From the NCBI GenBank assembly GCA_903849265.1, contig CAININ010000036.1:1-33017 (forward strand): 33,017 nucleotides of DNA. Reading direction: 5' to 3'. Positions 23,665 through 33,017 of the stretch are shown here, piece by piece. Positions within the stretch are counted from its first letter, which is position 1; every line of letters begins with the position of its first letter. Under the pieces are notes generated by a model. That model saw only the letters and a program-made list of their open reading frames with translations. It did not search any database and was not told where the DNA came from. The position numbers and the translations under genes are program-made. The stretch comes from an uncultured Acidimicrobiaceae bacterium (lineage in GTDB: Bacteria > Actinomycetota > Acidimicrobiia > Acidimicrobiales > RAAP-2).

Positions 23665-24795
23665 TCAGTCGAGTGCAGGCTGTTGCGCGATGGCGTAGGC
23701 CTCGGCAGCCTGCGCCTCCCACTTGCGTTCGACGTCGCCGAAGTGCCAGATGGCGAGGGCGACGATCCACGTGAGCACGAAGATCCCCACGATGTAGAAG
23801 CCCGCTCTGTTGATGTTGAAGGTCTGCAGGAAGCTCCACACTCCGCCGTTCAGGTTCGTCTCCTGCGACACCAGCCCCAAGATCTCGACCGTCCCGATGA
23901 AGAGGGCGATGAACACGGAGAGTCCGGTGATCGTGAGGTTGTAGTAGATCTTCCGGATCGGATTCGAGAACGCCCAGCCGTAGGCGAAGTTCATGAAGCA
24001 GCCATCGATCGTGTCGAACAGGCACATCCCCGCGGCAAACAGGAACGGAAGCGACAAGACGGCATAGAACGGGAGACCGCCGACCACCGCGCTGCCCGCC
24101 AAGACGAGTAGCCCGACCTCGGTGGCGGTATCGAACCCCAGCCCGAAGAGCATGCCGAGCGGGTACATCTTCCACGGTTGGTCGATCTTCTTGGAGTAGC
24201 CGCCGAGGAACCGGCTCATCAGCCCGCGGTTGTCGAGCTGGCGCTCTAGTTCTGCGTCGTCGTACTTCCCCTGGCGCATCTCACGCGTGATCTTGACGAT
24301 GGAGAAGAGGACGACCAGGTTCAGCAGTCCGATCAACAACAAGAACGTCCCCGACACCGACGTGCCGATGATCCCTGTCCACTTGTGCAAGGCGGACGAA
24401 TCGTTCTGCACCGCGCCGTTTAGGGCGCGGATGCCGAAGTTCAAGGCGACAGCAAGAACGAACACGATGCTGGAGTGGCCCAGCGAAAACCAGAATCCGA
24501 CGCTGAGGGGCCGTTCGCCGTCCTGGATGAGCTTGCGGGTCGTGTTGTCGATCGCGGCGATGTGATCGGCGTCGAAGGCGTGGCGCATGCCGAGCGTGTA
24601 GGCCAAGATCCCGGTGCCGAACCCGAAGATCTCGTACTTCGACACGTGGTAGCGCCCGCTGGCCGTCGCCAAGAGCCCCCATCCGACGACATTGAGCACC
24701 ACGATCGTGAGCGCCATGCCGCCGACCTTCGTCCACTCGGCTCGGGTCAGTCCGTTACGGATCTTGACCAGGCGGCCGATGGGGTCCGGTTGCAC
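23665..24795 (-). CDS. NiCoT family nickel/cobalt transporter (HoxN/NixA-like)
   Basis: GMRHAFDADHIAAIDNTTRK signature; LGFDTATEVGLLVLAG; GTG start at 24795 with GGAGG upstream. Confidence 0.92.
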   Translation of the reverse strand: MQPDPIGRLVKIRNGLTRAEWTKVGGMALTIVVLNVVGWGLLATASGRYHVSKYEIFGFGTGILAYTLGMRHAFDADHIAAIDNTTRKLIQDGERPLSVGFWFSLGHSSIVFVLAVALNFGIRALNGAVQNDSSALHKWTGIIGTSVSGTFLLLIGLLNLVVLFSIVKITREMRQGKYDDAELERQLDNRGLMSRFLGGYSKKIDQPWKMYPLGMLFGLGFDTATEVGLLVLAGSAVVGGLPFYAVLSLPFLFAAGMCLFDTIDGCFMNFAYGWAFSNPIRKIYYNLTITGLSVFIALFIGTVEILGLVSQETNLNGGVWSFLQTFNINRAGFYIVGIFVLTWIVALAIWHFGDVERKWEAQAAEAYAIAQQPALD

Positions 24796-24844
24796 GCATG
24801 TCCTCCGTGGTGTGGCGATCGGGCTGACGCTCAAAGTAGAGCAA

Positions 24845-24861
24845 ATGCATATGGTTCGCAA
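24845..24861 (-). promoter_or_regulatory. Nur-like nickel-responsive box upstream of NiCoT
   Basis: Minus strand TTGCGA-ACCAT-ATGCAT versus Streptomyces Nur box tTGCaA-N5-ttGCAA (9 of 12 half-site bases by eye). Confidence 0.35.
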
Positions 24862-25135
24862 TAACGAAGGGCTCCCCCCATCGGTGGGCCGTGGCCAGTT
24901 GGCTAGCGGGGGATGACCGATGTCACGAGGGATCTCCCCGGCCGCAGCAGGGCCTTGACGCGGGGGCCCGGACGGCCCAGCACTCACCGAAACCCCCATT
25001 GCACCCATGGAATTCCGCCGATTTTCCGGCATCATCCCTGGTCTGGACGGGTAACCACATCGGGTCGTGATCCGGGCCATGCTTAGGGGCGCGGTGGGCA
25101 CCTCTCCTTCACACGAGACGCGGGAAACGGGCAGA

Positions 25136-28100
25136 ATGCCGTCCGGAAACGCCTTGACGGCGATGGTCGCAGCGGCACTCGTGGTGGCGCTGACCCTCGT
25201 AGTGGCGCTCTGGCCCGGATCGCGACTGGGTGCTCCGGCAGCGCAGCTCCCCGGGAGCCCGGCAGCTCCCACCGCTGCCGAGATCACCCCCATGTGCAAC
25301 ACGACGACTCCGGCATCGGTCTTGGGGCCGGCCACGAGCCTCCCGGCCAACCCGACCACGACCGTGGTCATGCCCAGCGGAGGGGTCGAGGACTTCACCG
25401 CCACCGCCTCTGCCCTCTACGTGGATACCGGCACCCACCTGGTGACCTACACGTTGTCCGGGACCCAGACGGCCTCGTTTGCCCTGCCCGCCCAGTTCAC
25501 GAACAACTCGGCGTCCACCCCGGTGATCGACCCAGCCGGCAACATCTACCTCTCGTCCTACTACGGCAAGCTCGTCGACAAGTTCTCGCCCGCCGGCGTG
25601 CTGCTCTGGTCGGTGGACCCGCAGGCCGGAAATCCCACCGGCCTGTTCTCTGTCGGTACTGGAAGCGGCTTCCAGCTCGTGGTCAGCCTGGTCCAGAACT
25701 CGGCGTCGAGCGTGATCCTCAACACCGCCAACGGGGCGGTGTCGGGCACCTTCCCCTTGATCGACAATGGCTATGTCACTCAAGAAGCGAACGGCAACCT
25801 GCTCTATTCCGCCAACGGATACATCGAGACGATCTCGCCAGCGGGCAAGGTGCTCTCCACGTTCGGCTCCTCGCGCATAGAGGGCAACGGCGTCCACGCC
25901 GGGTCGGGCACCCAGATCTTCTACCCGGCACAAGCTGCACAGGGGCCCGACGGAACCATCTACACGGCAGACCCGCTCCAGACGGTGGAAGCCACGACCC
26001 CTTCCGGACTCCTCAAGGCCACGACGACCCTCGGCGGACACCTGGCCTTCGGAGGCTGGAACTTCGTGCTCGTGGGTTCGACCTTCTACTACCAGAGCGG
26101 CCCCCCGTTCTCGTCGACCAGTGATGGAATCTCCTCGTTCACGCTCGCCACGCTCCAGACCTACCTGTCTGCGATTCAGGCCCCACCGAACACCCTCGGA
26201 TGGGGTGCCGGACTATCGACGCCGGCTACAGGCAACTACTTCGCTCCGGGCTCTACACCCGCGGTCGTGGCCTCGTTCGACCCCTGGTGGACATCGCTAG
26301 CGCCCAACTTGAAGTTGGCGTATTCGGTCGAGGACACCACATCACTGGATGCAGGAACGATTCCGGCACCGCAAGTGATTTCGCTCCCTACTGGGAGCAC
26401 AGGGCTGGCGTCGATTCCACTGCCCATCCCGTCATTCGACACGGTGCCGGGGCCCTACGAGGTGCGGGCCACCCTCCTCGACGAACGCACGTCGCCACCG
26501 ACCACGCTCGGCACCACGTGCATGCCGTACACAGTGGGGGCTCCCGGGAACAACCTCTCCTTGTCGACGCTGCCATCTGGCGCCGGGTCCGGCGGTCCGG
26601 CCGATCCTCGGGGAGTGGCCCTGAACGCACAGCTCGGACTGAGCGGCTTTCGGAGCACCACCGCTGCCCCCTGGAGCACCATCCTCCCCAAGTGCAACGG
26701 ATCGGCCCCGACTGCGGCGACGTGCGGACCAGCGGCCATGACCTTCGCCAACGCCAGCCAAGATCCGTACAAGGCGGCGTTCTTGGGGGCGAAGAATCAT
26801 GTCGCCTACTGGATGCAGGTCAGCGACGGCGGCCCCGTGTCCACCGCCCTGGTCCACGGTGGATGGTGGCAACAGGACGTAGCTGCACTGGTCGCCCACT
26901 ACGCCAAGGTGCCGGCTGGCTGTGCCAACTGCTCGCCCGTCACTGCGTGGGAGGCCTGGAACGAGTCGAACAACACCGGCTGGGGCAACGGCGGCACCTA
27001 TGTCACATCGGTCTTGGCCCCCTTCCACGCTGCCGTCAAGGCGGCGCTTCCGGGCTCGGCGTCGACCGTGATCGGCGGCTCCACTCTCGAGCCATCGCCG
27101 GGATGGTGGCAGCAGCTGATCGCCGCCGGTGGGCTGGCGGACATGGATGTGGCCGCCATCCATCCTTACGCAGGGTCGAACGGTGCCTACGAAGAGGAAG
27201 GGATGCAGATCCAGGTGCGTCAGCTGCAGGCCCTCCTCGGGGCCAAGCCGCTGTGGTTCACCGAGATCGGCTGGTGGAGCGACGGAGACGTCAACTTCCT
27301 CGGCCAGGCCGACAACGTCGCACGATCCCTGATCTGGCAGAAGGTGCTGGGCATCCCGGTCGAGAGCTACTTCTTCGACGAGGGGTCGTGGGGGAACGAC
27401 GGGATCAGCTTTTCGCTGATCCAGGCCTCGAACGGCGTGGACTACGTGAAGCCGGCTGCGCTCGCCACCATGACCACGTCCGGTGTGCTGGCCGGCCGGC
27501 CCTACCTGTCGATGCCGGCAACGGGTATCCCGCAGTCGTACCAAGCTGACTTCGGCGCCGCGACCGGCGGCACGAACCATGTGACCGCGATATGGACCGA
27601 TGGTCTTCCGGTGACGGGGTCCGTCACCTTGACCGATCCCGGGGGCGCCACCCGAACGATCACCGCGACGAACGAGTTCGGGAGGGCCACGCCCGTGCAG
27701 GCGGCGTCGGGAGCGGCATACAGCCTGCCCCTGTCGGGTCACGTGACGTATCTGACCTATCCGGCCGAGGACACGCTGACCGTGGGCCCGACGGAGGACT
27801 ACGGCACGGACCTGGCTGCTGCCACTGCCGGCGCCACCGCCACGGCCTCCAGCGGAAACGCCACCGCTGCCATCTCCGGGTTCCCGATCGGGTACGGACA
27901 GGGATGGGCATCGGCCAACGGGGACACGTCCCCCTCGCTGACAGTCACCTTGCAGTCCACGTCCACCGTCGATCGCGTCATCGTCGACACGCAGTCGGCC
28001 GGATCCACCGCCCCCAGCGTTCGCAACTACATCGTGTCGGGCAACGTGCCGGGCACGGGCTGGGTGACTCTGGCCACCGAAACAGGACAGCTCCGGGACC

Positions 28101-29185
28101 ACGAGCTCCAGTTCGCATTCGACCCTGTGGCCGTCAGCGCGCTGCGCATCGCCATCACCGAGGTGAACTTCGGGGGGTACTTCGGAGGCGGAATCCCCGC
28201 GTGGTGGCCGTCGACTCAGGGGGAGTACGCCTTTCTGCACGCGTTCCAGGCCTACGGGGGTTCGGGCGGCCCAGCGGTGGTCGCAGGGAGCGGGCTTCCT
28301 CCCCTGCTCACATCGTCGACAACTGGCGGCGGCGGAACCGGTGGAGGGAGCGGGGGTGCCACCACGACCACCGATCCCGGGGTGACGGCAACGAGCGGCG
28401 TCCCGACCTCCACACCCGTGGCGCCAGCGGCTCATGGGGACAGCTACCGGGTGGTCACCTCCGCGGCGCAGGTGGCGACGTTCGGCGCCGGCACGACCTT
28501 CGGCCCTGACGGCGCCCTCGGCCTGAACAAGCCCATCGTCGGCATGGCCACCTACCCGGGCGGGACCGGGTACTGGCTGGTCGGCGCCGACGGCGGCATC
28601 TTCAACTTCGGTGCAGCCGGGTTCCACGGCTCCACGGGGAGTCTGGGGCTCAACGCCCCAATCGTGGGGATGGCGTCCACCACTGATGGCAACGGCTACT
28701 GGCTGGTCGGCGCCGACGGCGGGATCTTTGCCGCTGGAGATGCTTCGTACCTCGGTTCTACCGGCGCCCTCACGCTGAACAAGCCGGTGGTGGGCATGAC
28801 GGCAACCTCCGACGGCAAGGGCTACTGGCTGGTCGCCTCTGACGGCGGCATCTTCGCCTTCGGCGACGCTGGATTCTTCGGTTCGACCGGCGCCCTCCAA
28901 TTGAACAAGCCCATCGTCGGCATGAGCGCCACAGCCGATGGCAAGGGCTACTGGCTGGCCGCCTCTGACGGCGGCATCTTCGCCTTCGGCGATGCCGTGT
29001 TCCACGGCTCCACCGGAGGCCTGCACCTGAACGCCGACATCGTCGGCATGGCTGGCACCTCCGACGGCAAGGGTTACTGGCTCGCCGCTTCTGACGGCGG
29101 CATCTTCGCCTTCGGTGACGCCTCGTACCTGGGATCGGCGCAGGTAGCTTCCAGTCAGCCCGTGGTCGGCATCGCCGCCGGCTAG
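25136..29185 (+). CDS. Secreted multidomain protein: beta-propeller-like N-terminus, clan GH-A glycoside-hydrolase-like domain, discoidin-like domain, C-terminal WL/DGGIF repeats
   Basis: N-terminal hydrophobic signal; WEAWNESNNTGWG and LWFTEIGWW as candidate acid/base and nucleophile; DGGIFAFGDAxFxGSTGxLxLNxPIVGM repeats at C-terminus. Confidence 0.75.
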   Translation: MPSGNALTAMVAAALVVALTLVVALWPGSRLGAPAAQLPGSPAAPTAAEITPMCNTTTPASVLGPATSLPANPTTTVVMPSGGVEDFTATASALYVDTGTHLVTYTLSGTQTASFALPAQFTNNSASTPVIDPAGNIYLSSYYGKLVDKFSPAGVLLWSVDPQAGNPTGLFSVGTGSGFQLVVSLVQNSASSVILNTANGAVSGTFPLIDNGYVTQEANGNLLYSANGYIETISPAGKVLSTFGSSRIEGNGVHAGSGTQIFYPAQAAQGPDGTIYTADPLQTVEATTPSGLLKATTTLGGHLAFGGWNFVLVGSTFYYQSGPPFSSTSDGISSFTLATLQTYLSAIQAPPNTLGWGAGLSTPATGNYFAPGSTPAVVASFDPWWTSLAPNLKLAYSVEDTTSLDAGTIPAPQVISLPTGSTGLASIPLPIPSFDTVPGPYEVRATLLDERTSPPTTLGTTCMPYTVGAPGNNLSLSTLPSGAGSGGPADPRGVALNAQLGLSGFRSTTAAPWSTILPKCNGSAPTAATCGPAAMTFANASQDPYKAAFLGAKNHVAYWMQVSDGGPVSTALVHGGWWQQDVAALVAHYAKVPAGCANCSPVTAWEAWNESNNTGWGNGGTYVTSVLAPFHAAVKAALPGSASTVIGGSTLEPSPGWWQQLIAAGGLADMDVAAIHPYAGSNGAYEEEGMQIQVRQLQALLGAKPLWFTEIGWWSDGDVNFLGQADNVARSLIWQKVLGIPVESYFFDEGSWGNDGISFSLIQASNGVDYVKPAALATMTTSGVLAGRPYLSMPATGIPQSYQADFGAATGGTNHVTAIWTDGLPVTGSVTLTDPGGATRTITATNEFGRATPVQAASGAAYSLPLSGHVTYLTYPAEDTLTVGPTEDYGTDLAAATAGATATASSGNATAAISGFPIGYGQGWASANGDTSPSLTVTLQSTSTVDRVIVDTQSAGSTAPSVRNYIVSGNVPGTGWVTLATETGQLRDHELQFAFDPVAVSALRIAITEVNFGGYFGGGIPAWWPSTQGEYAFLHAFQAYGGSGGPAVVAGSGLPPLLTSSTTGGGGTGGGSGGATTTTDPGVTATSGVPTSTPVAPAAHGDSYRVVTSAAQVATFGAGTTFGPDGALGLNKPIVGMATYPGGTGYWLVGADGGIFNFGAAGFHGSTGSLGLNAPIVGMASTTDGNGYWLVGADGGIFAAGDASYLGSTGALTLNKPVVGMTATSDGKGYWLVASDGGIFAFGDAGFFGSTGALQLNKPIVGMSATADGKGYWLAASDGGIFAFGDAVFHGSTGGLHLNADIVGMAGTSDGKGYWLAASDGGIFAFGDASYLGSAQVASSQPVVGIAAG
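28568..29185 (+). repeat. 126-bp (42-aa) tandem coding repeats, about 5 units
   Basis: GYW(L) units start at 28568, 28694, 28820, 28946 and 29072. Confidence 0.9.
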
Positions 29186-29292
29186 CGACACGTTCGCCGG
29201 GCGCCCCCGCCCGTTGTTCCCGGATGGCACTGGGGTAGCCTCGCCTAGCGCGGCGCCTGGTCGCAGCGGTCATCGAGTTCCCGGGGGGTCCT

Positions 29293-31608
29293 GTGCACAG
29301 TCGTCGAACGGTTCCTGTCCTCGTCGCGATCAGCGTCGTGTTCGCAAGCGTGGCGGTGGCCATCGGTGGCACGGCTTCCGCCACCGCCACCACCCTGCCC
29401 GCCCCCACGGCGGCAGCTCCCTTCACCGGGCACGGATCGGTCGGCCAGGCCTATGTCGCCGGTACCACCCCCGGGCAGACGGTGACCCTTGCTGATTCCT
29501 CTGGCCACCCGGTGGGCACGGGCCGCACCGATGCGCTCGGAAGCCTCGTTGTCCGCAACGTGGCCGCCGGTCCCGGGTACACGTTCCGGACCGTCCTCGC
29601 CGGCAAGCAGGCGGCCACCGCTCGGTTCCGGGTCCTTGCCCCCACGGATGTTCCGGCGGCTGGGTTCTATTCCGGCCAGACCTTGCACGTCGGGCTGAAC
29701 TACCTCACCATGCGTGACGGAGTGCGCCTGGCCGCCACCGTGCGCCTCCCGTACGGCAAGACGATGGCCGACGGGCCCTTCCCCACGGTGATCGAAGACT
29801 CCGGCTATGCCATCGCCGGCCCCCACAGCCTGATCGATGCCGTTCTGCACCAGAACGGCGAGACCACGTCAGACCCGCTGCTCCCCTCGGCCTCTACCGC
29901 TGTTGGGTCGCTCGTGGCACCGCTTCTGGGCTTCGCCGCCATCAGCCTGCAGATGCGCGGCACCGGCTGTTCAGGTGGGGCGTTCGACTTGTTCGGTCTG
30001 CCCACCACCTACGACGGGTATGACGCAGTACAGATCGCCGCGTCACAGCCGTGGGTGGCGCACCACAAAGTCGGACTGGTCGGGATCTCCTTTTCGGGCA
30101 TCTCTCAGCTCTTCGTCGCCGGTACCCAACCTCCCGGGCTGGCAGCGGTGGCCCCGATGAGCCTCACCGACGACCTCTACTCGACCGGATTCCCGGGCGG
30201 GATGTTCAACAGCGGGTTCGCCGGGTCATGGCTCCTCGATCGGATCTCTGATGCCAAGCCGGCTCCCGCGGGCGGCCAGATCTATGCCCGGACGCTGATC
30301 CAGCAGGGGGATGCAACGTGCCTGGCCAATCAGGAGCTCCATGGCCAAGCCCAGGATCTGGCATCCATGTTGAAGCAGGCATCTCATCGTGACCCCGGCC
30401 TCTACGACCAGCGGGCTCCGGCTACGTGGGCCGCCAAGACCAAGGTCCCGGTCTTCCTCTCGGGGGCGTTCCAGGACGAGCAGACCGGGGGGCAGTGGCC
30501 CGCCATCATGTCGGCACTCGCCGGGGACCCACGGGTCTGGGCGACGATGATCAACGGGACTCACACCGACTCGCTCGGCCCAGGGACGATCAGCCGGTGG
30601 TTGGAGTTCCTCGACATCTATGTAGCCCAGCAGGTGCCGAAGCAGTCGGCGCTCCTCGACACCCTGGCCCCGCTGCTCTACAGCCAGTTGGCGAGCGCTC
30701 CGTCCGAGACGCCCCCGCCGCTGCAGTACACGGATGCACCGAACGTGGCCGCGGCACGCAAGTCCTTTGAGGCGCAGCCCCGCGTCCGAGTCCTGATGGA
30801 CAACGGCAGCGGAAGCAAGGGCCCTGGTGCCCTCCAGCCGGTGTGGCAGGCCCAGTTCGTCTCCTGGCCGCCGCCTGCTGCCGTGGCCACCACCTTCCAT
30901 CTGGGCTCCGGAGGCACGCTGGTCCGCTCGACGCCCGTCGCGTCGAGCGTTTCCTTCCGGCCGGATCCCACGGCCCGGCCCGCCACCGACTTGCCGAAAG
31001 GCAATGTGTGGGCCGCGCTGCCCCCCTATGTCTGGACACCGGTGACCGGATCGAACGGACTCGGCTTCTCTTCTGCCCCACTAGCGAAGGACGTCACGGT
31101 CATCGGGCCAGCCAGCCTCGATGTTTGGGTACAGAGTTCGGCGGCGGACACCGACCTGCAGACAACCGTGTCCGAGGTGCGGCCCGACGGATCCGAGATG
31201 TTCATCCAGAGCGGCACCCTGCGGGCCAGCGATCGGGCCCTCGACGCGTCCCGGTCGACGGCGACCCATCCGGTGCCGACCTACCTCCTCTCTACGGCGA
31301 AGCCCCTGGCAAAGGGGACGTTCACCAAGGTTCGGGTGCCGATCCTGCCGTTCGCCTACTCGTTCCGAGCCGGATCGCGCATCCGGGTGACGGTGACCGC
31401 TCCAGGGGGTGACCGGCCAGCTTGGGTATTCGACACGGTCCCGACCGGAGGAACCGTCACCGACACGGTCGGTATCGGGGGGTCCACTCCGTCGGCACTC
31501 GTGCTGTCCGTCGTGCCGGGCATCACCCCTCCGGACGCACAACCCGCCTGCCCGTCGCTGCGCGGACAGCCGTGCCGGGCGTACGTCCCGGCCCACAACG
31601 GCGGCTAA
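29293..31608 (+). CDS. Secreted CocE/NonD (X-Pro dipeptidyl-peptidase S15-like) alpha/beta hydrolase
   Basis: Signal peptide MHSRRTVPVLVAISVVFASVAVA; MRDGVRLAATVRLPYG; GLVGISFSGISQLFVA nucleophile elbow; C-terminal jelly-roll-like domain. Confidence 0.88.
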   Translation: MHSRRTVPVLVAISVVFASVAVAIGGTASATATTLPAPTAAAPFTGHGSVGQAYVAGTTPGQTVTLADSSGHPVGTGRTDALGSLVVRNVAAGPGYTFRTVLAGKQAATARFRVLAPTDVPAAGFYSGQTLHVGLNYLTMRDGVRLAATVRLPYGKTMADGPFPTVIEDSGYAIAGPHSLIDAVLHQNGETTSDPLLPSASTAVGSLVAPLLGFAAISLQMRGTGCSGGAFDLFGLPTTYDGYDAVQIAASQPWVAHHKVGLVGISFSGISQLFVAGTQPPGLAAVAPMSLTDDLYSTGFPGGMFNSGFAGSWLLDRISDAKPAPAGGQIYARTLIQQGDATCLANQELHGQAQDLASMLKQASHRDPGLYDQRAPATWAAKTKVPVFLSGAFQDEQTGGQWPAIMSALAGDPRVWATMINGTHTDSLGPGTISRWLEFLDIYVAQQVPKQSALLDTLAPLLYSQLASAPSETPPPLQYTDAPNVAAARKSFEAQPRVRVLMDNGSGSKGPGALQPVWQAQFVSWPPPAAVATTFHLGSGGTLVRSTPVASSVSFRPDPTARPATDLPKGNVWAALPPYVWTPVTGSNGLGFSSAPLAKDVTVIGPASLDVWVQSSAADTDLQTTVSEVRPDGSEMFIQSGTLRASDRALDASRSTATHPVPTYLLSTAKPLAKGTFTKVRVPILPFAYSFRAGSRIRVTVTAPGGDRPAWVFDTVPTGGTVTDTVGIGGSTPSALVLSVVPGITPPDAQPACPSLRGQPCRAYVPAHNGG

Positions 31609-31742
31609 GGGACTGGTCTGACGGAGATTCGGCGTCGACTCACCAGACGGCGTCCCGGGTCCTCTTGATTCCCGTCCCCGAGCACGGGCGACCGCCTCGG
31701 CCTCACCGGACTGGGGAGGGCTGGCCTGTGTAGGGTTACTCC

Positions 31743-32321
31743 ATGGCCGACCAGGAGCAGTTCTCCGATCTCGCCATGGAGTACATGTCGGCGCTCTACA
31801 CAGTGGCATTGCGCATGACACGGAACCCTGCAGACGCCGAGGACCTCGTCCAAGAGACGTACCTGAAGGCGTACCGGGCGTTCGGCTCGTTCGAGAGCGG
31901 GACCAATCTGAAGGCCTGGCTCTACCGGATCCTGACCAACACCTACATCAACACGTACCGGGCCAAGAAGCGGCGGCCCGAGATCGCCGATGTGGAGGAC
32001 GTGGAGGACCTGTACCTCTACCACCGTCTATCCGGAAACTCCTCGGCCAGCCTTGGCCGCAGTGCCGAAGATGAGGCCCTGGACCGCTTTACCGACACCG
32101 ACGTCAAGGCCGCGATCGAGTCCCTGCCGGACTCGTTCCGGATAGCGGTCCTCCTGGCCGATGTCGAAGGGTTCTCGTACAAGGAGATCGCCGAGATCAC
32201 CGAGGTGCCGATCGGCACCGTCATGAGCCGGATCCACCGTGGAAGAAAAGCCCTGCAGAAGGCGTTGATGGATCTAGGAATCGCACGTGGACTCGTCGGG
32301 GCATCCGATGAGCCGAGGTAG
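31743..32321 (+). CDS. ECF RNA polymerase sigma factor, SigR/SigH-like
   Basis: [82 protein letters not shown]. Confidence 0.95.
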   Translation: MADQEQFSDLAMEYMSALYTVALRMTRNPADAEDLVQETYLKAYRAFGSFESGTNLKAWLYRILTNTYINTYRAKKRRPEIADVEDVEDLYLYHRLSGNSSASLGRSAEDEALDRFTDTDVKAAIESLPDSFRIAVLLADVEGFSYKEIAEITEVPIGTVMSRIHRGRKALQKALMDLGIARGLVGASDEPR

Positions 32322-32332
32322 GGGGACTGCCG

Positions 32333-32647
32333 ATGCAACCAGAGGGAGACGACGTGCCGGGCACATCGGATGACGACGGTGGGACGCCGGAGGCGCCGGC
32401 GGGGTTCGTCGGATGCGACGAGACCATCGAGAAGCTCTACTTCTATCTCGACGGCGAGCTGACCGAGCAGCGTCGCATCGAGATCGCCCGCCACCTTGAT
32501 CTGTGCGGACCCTGTGTGGGCGCCTACGGGTTCGAAGACGAGCTCCGAAAGCTGGTGGCGAGCCGGTGCCACGACCACGTCCCCGACGAGCTTCGGGAGC
32601 GGGTGGCCGCCGCCCTGCGCGCCGAAAGCGGCATGCCCGCCGACTGA
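32333..32647 (+). CDS. Zinc-binding anti-sigma factor (RsrA-like)
   Basis: LYFYLDGELTEQRRIEIARHLDLCGPCVGAYGFE, H-x3-C-x2-C motif; immediately downstream of the SigR-like gene. Confidence 0.9.
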   Translation: MQPEGDDVPGTSDDDGGTPEAPAGFVGCDETIEKLYFYLDGELTEQRRIEIARHLDLCGPCVGAYGFEDELRKLVASRCHDHVPDELRERVAAALRAESGMPAD

Positions 32648-32709
32648 CGCCATCTCGGGGAGCGCTCTGTGCACCCCCTCGGAGGGCCGGGCCTCCCTAC
32701 ACTGGTGCT

Positions 32710-33017
32710 GTGCCCATGATCGACGCCGAACTCCAGCCCCTCGATGGTGCTCTCGTGGTTCCGTCACCAGGCGCGGTCAGCTGGGAGACTGCTGAACGGG
32801 TGGCCGGATGGGTCGCTAGCCGGACGCGTACCCCCGCCCCCTACCGTCCTGACCTCCTCCAGGCCGAGTTCGCCGAACTGACGGCCCAGGCCGAGGAGCT
32901 GGTCGCGGCATCGACCGGGATGCGCTCGGCCGCCGGACCGGCCCGGGCTCGGGTCACCGACCGGGCCGGCTGGGTGCACGCCAACGTCGCCAGCTTCCAG
33001 CGCCTGCTCGGTCCTCA
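32710..33017 (+). CDS. Zinc-dependent metalloprotease / DUF2342 (F420 biosynthesis-associated) protein, N-terminal fragment
   Basis: PMIDAELQPLDGALVVPSPGAVSWETAERVAGWVASRT ... DRAGWVHANVASFQRLLGP, open to window end; GTG 32710 (or ATG 32716); -10-like TACACT 6 nt upstream of the GTG. Confidence 0.7.
   Translation, partial: MPMIDAELQPLDGALVVPSPGAVSWETAERVAGWVASRTRTPAPYRPDLLQAEFAELTAQAEELVAASTGMRSAAGPARARVTDRAGWVHANVASFQRLLGP

Noticed and set aside
28568-29185. CRISPR-like periodic repeat
   Set aside because: Period 126 bp, fully in frame, no short conserved repeat with unique spacers and no cas genes; it is a protein repeat.
26432-29230. 932-aa minus-strand ORF opposite the repeat protein
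   Set aside because: Shadow ORF over the high-GC tandem-repeat gene; its apparent repeats simply mirror the sense repeats, and there is no recognisable domain.

Overview
High-GC actinobacterial (probably Acidimicrobiia-like) chromosome segment with about 24 protein-coding genes and one tRNA. Left part is conserved housekeeping: nadE 3' end, a hypothetical protein, an RpoD-type sigma factor, a HAD-IB hydrolase, two TrkA-type K+ regulatory proteins divergent from a KimA/APC-like permease with an unusual C-terminal OB-fold, a membrane pyrophosphatase (hppA), topA, tmk, holB and tRNA-Thr(CGU). After the tRNA comes a gene-poor stretch, then a nitrobindin-like protein, a membrane protein and a Nudix protein. 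The most interesting block is about 17.4-23.6 kb: MMPL transporter, His-less CsoR/CstR-type repressor, YgaP-like DUF2892 protein, DsbA-family protein, sulfide:quinone oxidoreductase, two small proteins and a SAM methyltransferase. Three copies of a 16-bp palindrome ATACCC-N4-RGGTAY sit on promoter-like sequences ahead of the MMPL gene (two copies) and the SQR gene (one copy). I read this as a candidate persulfide/sulfide-responsive regulon with an MMPL exporter as a member. Further right are a convergent NiCoT nickel transporter with a Nur-like box, a large secreted GH-A-like/discoidin-like/WL-repeat protein, a CocE/NonD hydrolase, a SigR-like ECF sigma factor with its zinc anti-sigma factor, and the start of a DUF2342-type metalloprotease. 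All assignments come from reading the sequence; no searches were run.
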